Source: Megascapheus bottae
Lineage: Eukaryota > Chordata > Mammalia > Rodentia > Geomyidae
Reading direction: 5' to 3'
DNA: 64,000 nucleotides
Assembly: GCA_024803745.1 (NCBI GenBank)
Contig: JANJXV010000030.1
Span: 568,001 to 632,000 of the forward strand
The notes under the pieces are model-generated. The model was not told the DNA's origin and made no database searches. It saw only the letters and a program-made list of their open reading frames with translations. Below are positions 63,700 to 64,000 of the stretch, one piece after another; positions within the stretch are counted from its first letter, which is position 1; each line of letters opens with the position of its first letter. A program made the translations under genes and the position numbers.

Positions 63700-64000
63700 T
63701 TTTTGGTCAGCCACAGGGCTTGAACTTGGAGCTAGGCCCTGTCCCTGAGCTCTGTTGCTCAAGGCTAGCATCTCCACCACTTTGAGCCACAGCACCACTT
63801 CCAGTTTTCTGGTAGAGATAAGAATTTCACCAAGGGCCCGAAGCATAGCCCAGTGGTAGAGTGCTCACCTAGCATGTATGAAGCCCTGGGTTCCATTCCT
63901 CAGTATCACATACTCAGAAAAAGCCAGAATGCTGAGTGCGGATCTCAGCCTCCTAAATAGTTATGATTATAGATACAGGCCACTGGTCCTGAGGCTTGAC
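63700..64000. repeat. SINE pair at window end (minus fragment, then plus copy)
   Basis: 63700-63820 is a reverse SINE (GCCACAGGGCTTGAACTTGG); from 63833 a plus copy (AAGCATAGCCCAGTGGTAGA, TAGCATGTATGAAGCCCTGG) continues to the window edge. Confidence 0.75.

Overview
This is a mammalian nuclear genomic window with split genes, canonical GT-AG introns, CpG islands, SINEs, L1 relics and microsatellites. The many dimeric SINEs have a tRNA/ID-like left part (core GAGTGTGGCCTAGTGGTAGA) and a right part that includes GTGGCTCAAGTGGTAGAGCT. They resemble the IDL-Geo family of geomyoid rodents (kangaroo rats, pocket mice, gophers). A heteromyid or geomyid rodent is therefore my best guess from memory of that family; the species cannot be fixed from the window.

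Three protein-coding genes are present in the order known from human 1q42. (1) AGT, angiotensinogen, minus strand: short non-coding exon 1 at about 7208-7235 behind a TATA box, and coding exons at 3872-4717, 2212-2479, 1381-1525 and 599-790. The predicted protein has 473 residues. (2) CAPN9, digestive-tract calpain 9, plus strand: 20 coding exons from 13881 to 35147. They join to an uninterrupted 690-codon frame with catalytic Cys97/His254/Asn278 intact. (3) C1orf198 orthologue (uncharacterised protein), minus strand: exon 1 in a large CpG island at 59173-59505, then 49906-49956, 44297-44797 and 43003-43059, giving 313 residues. AGT and CAPN9 are divergent; CAPN9 and C1orf198 converge on 35.8-41.3 kb. 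The genes are neighbours with no shared pathway.

The rest is introns and spacers filled with an unusual load of tandem repeats: about two dozen arrays, mostly GC-rich minisatellites with units of 11-80 bp. The largest are a 3.25-kb array of 47/51-bp units in C1orf198 intron 1, a 1.6-kb GTGAGTGT-type array in CAPN9 intron 9, a 1.35-kb array of 71-bp units beside the C1orf198 CpG island, and a 1-kb array of about 39-bp units in CAPN9 intron 3. Most long open frames in the window are repeat artefacts. A solo gammaretroviral-type LTR with a 4-bp target duplication lies at 12399-12821. L1 relics interrupted by SINEs fill the right end.

Points most worth checking: angiotensin I here reads [10 protein letters not shown], with a Phe-Leu renin bond; CAPN9 exon 15 lacks a GT donor (GC instead) in the middle of EF-hand 2; a small relic of AGT exon 2 lies in AGT intron 1; the 71-bp array repeats a near-consensus 5' splice site about 19 times. 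I found no evidence of a wholly new biological system.
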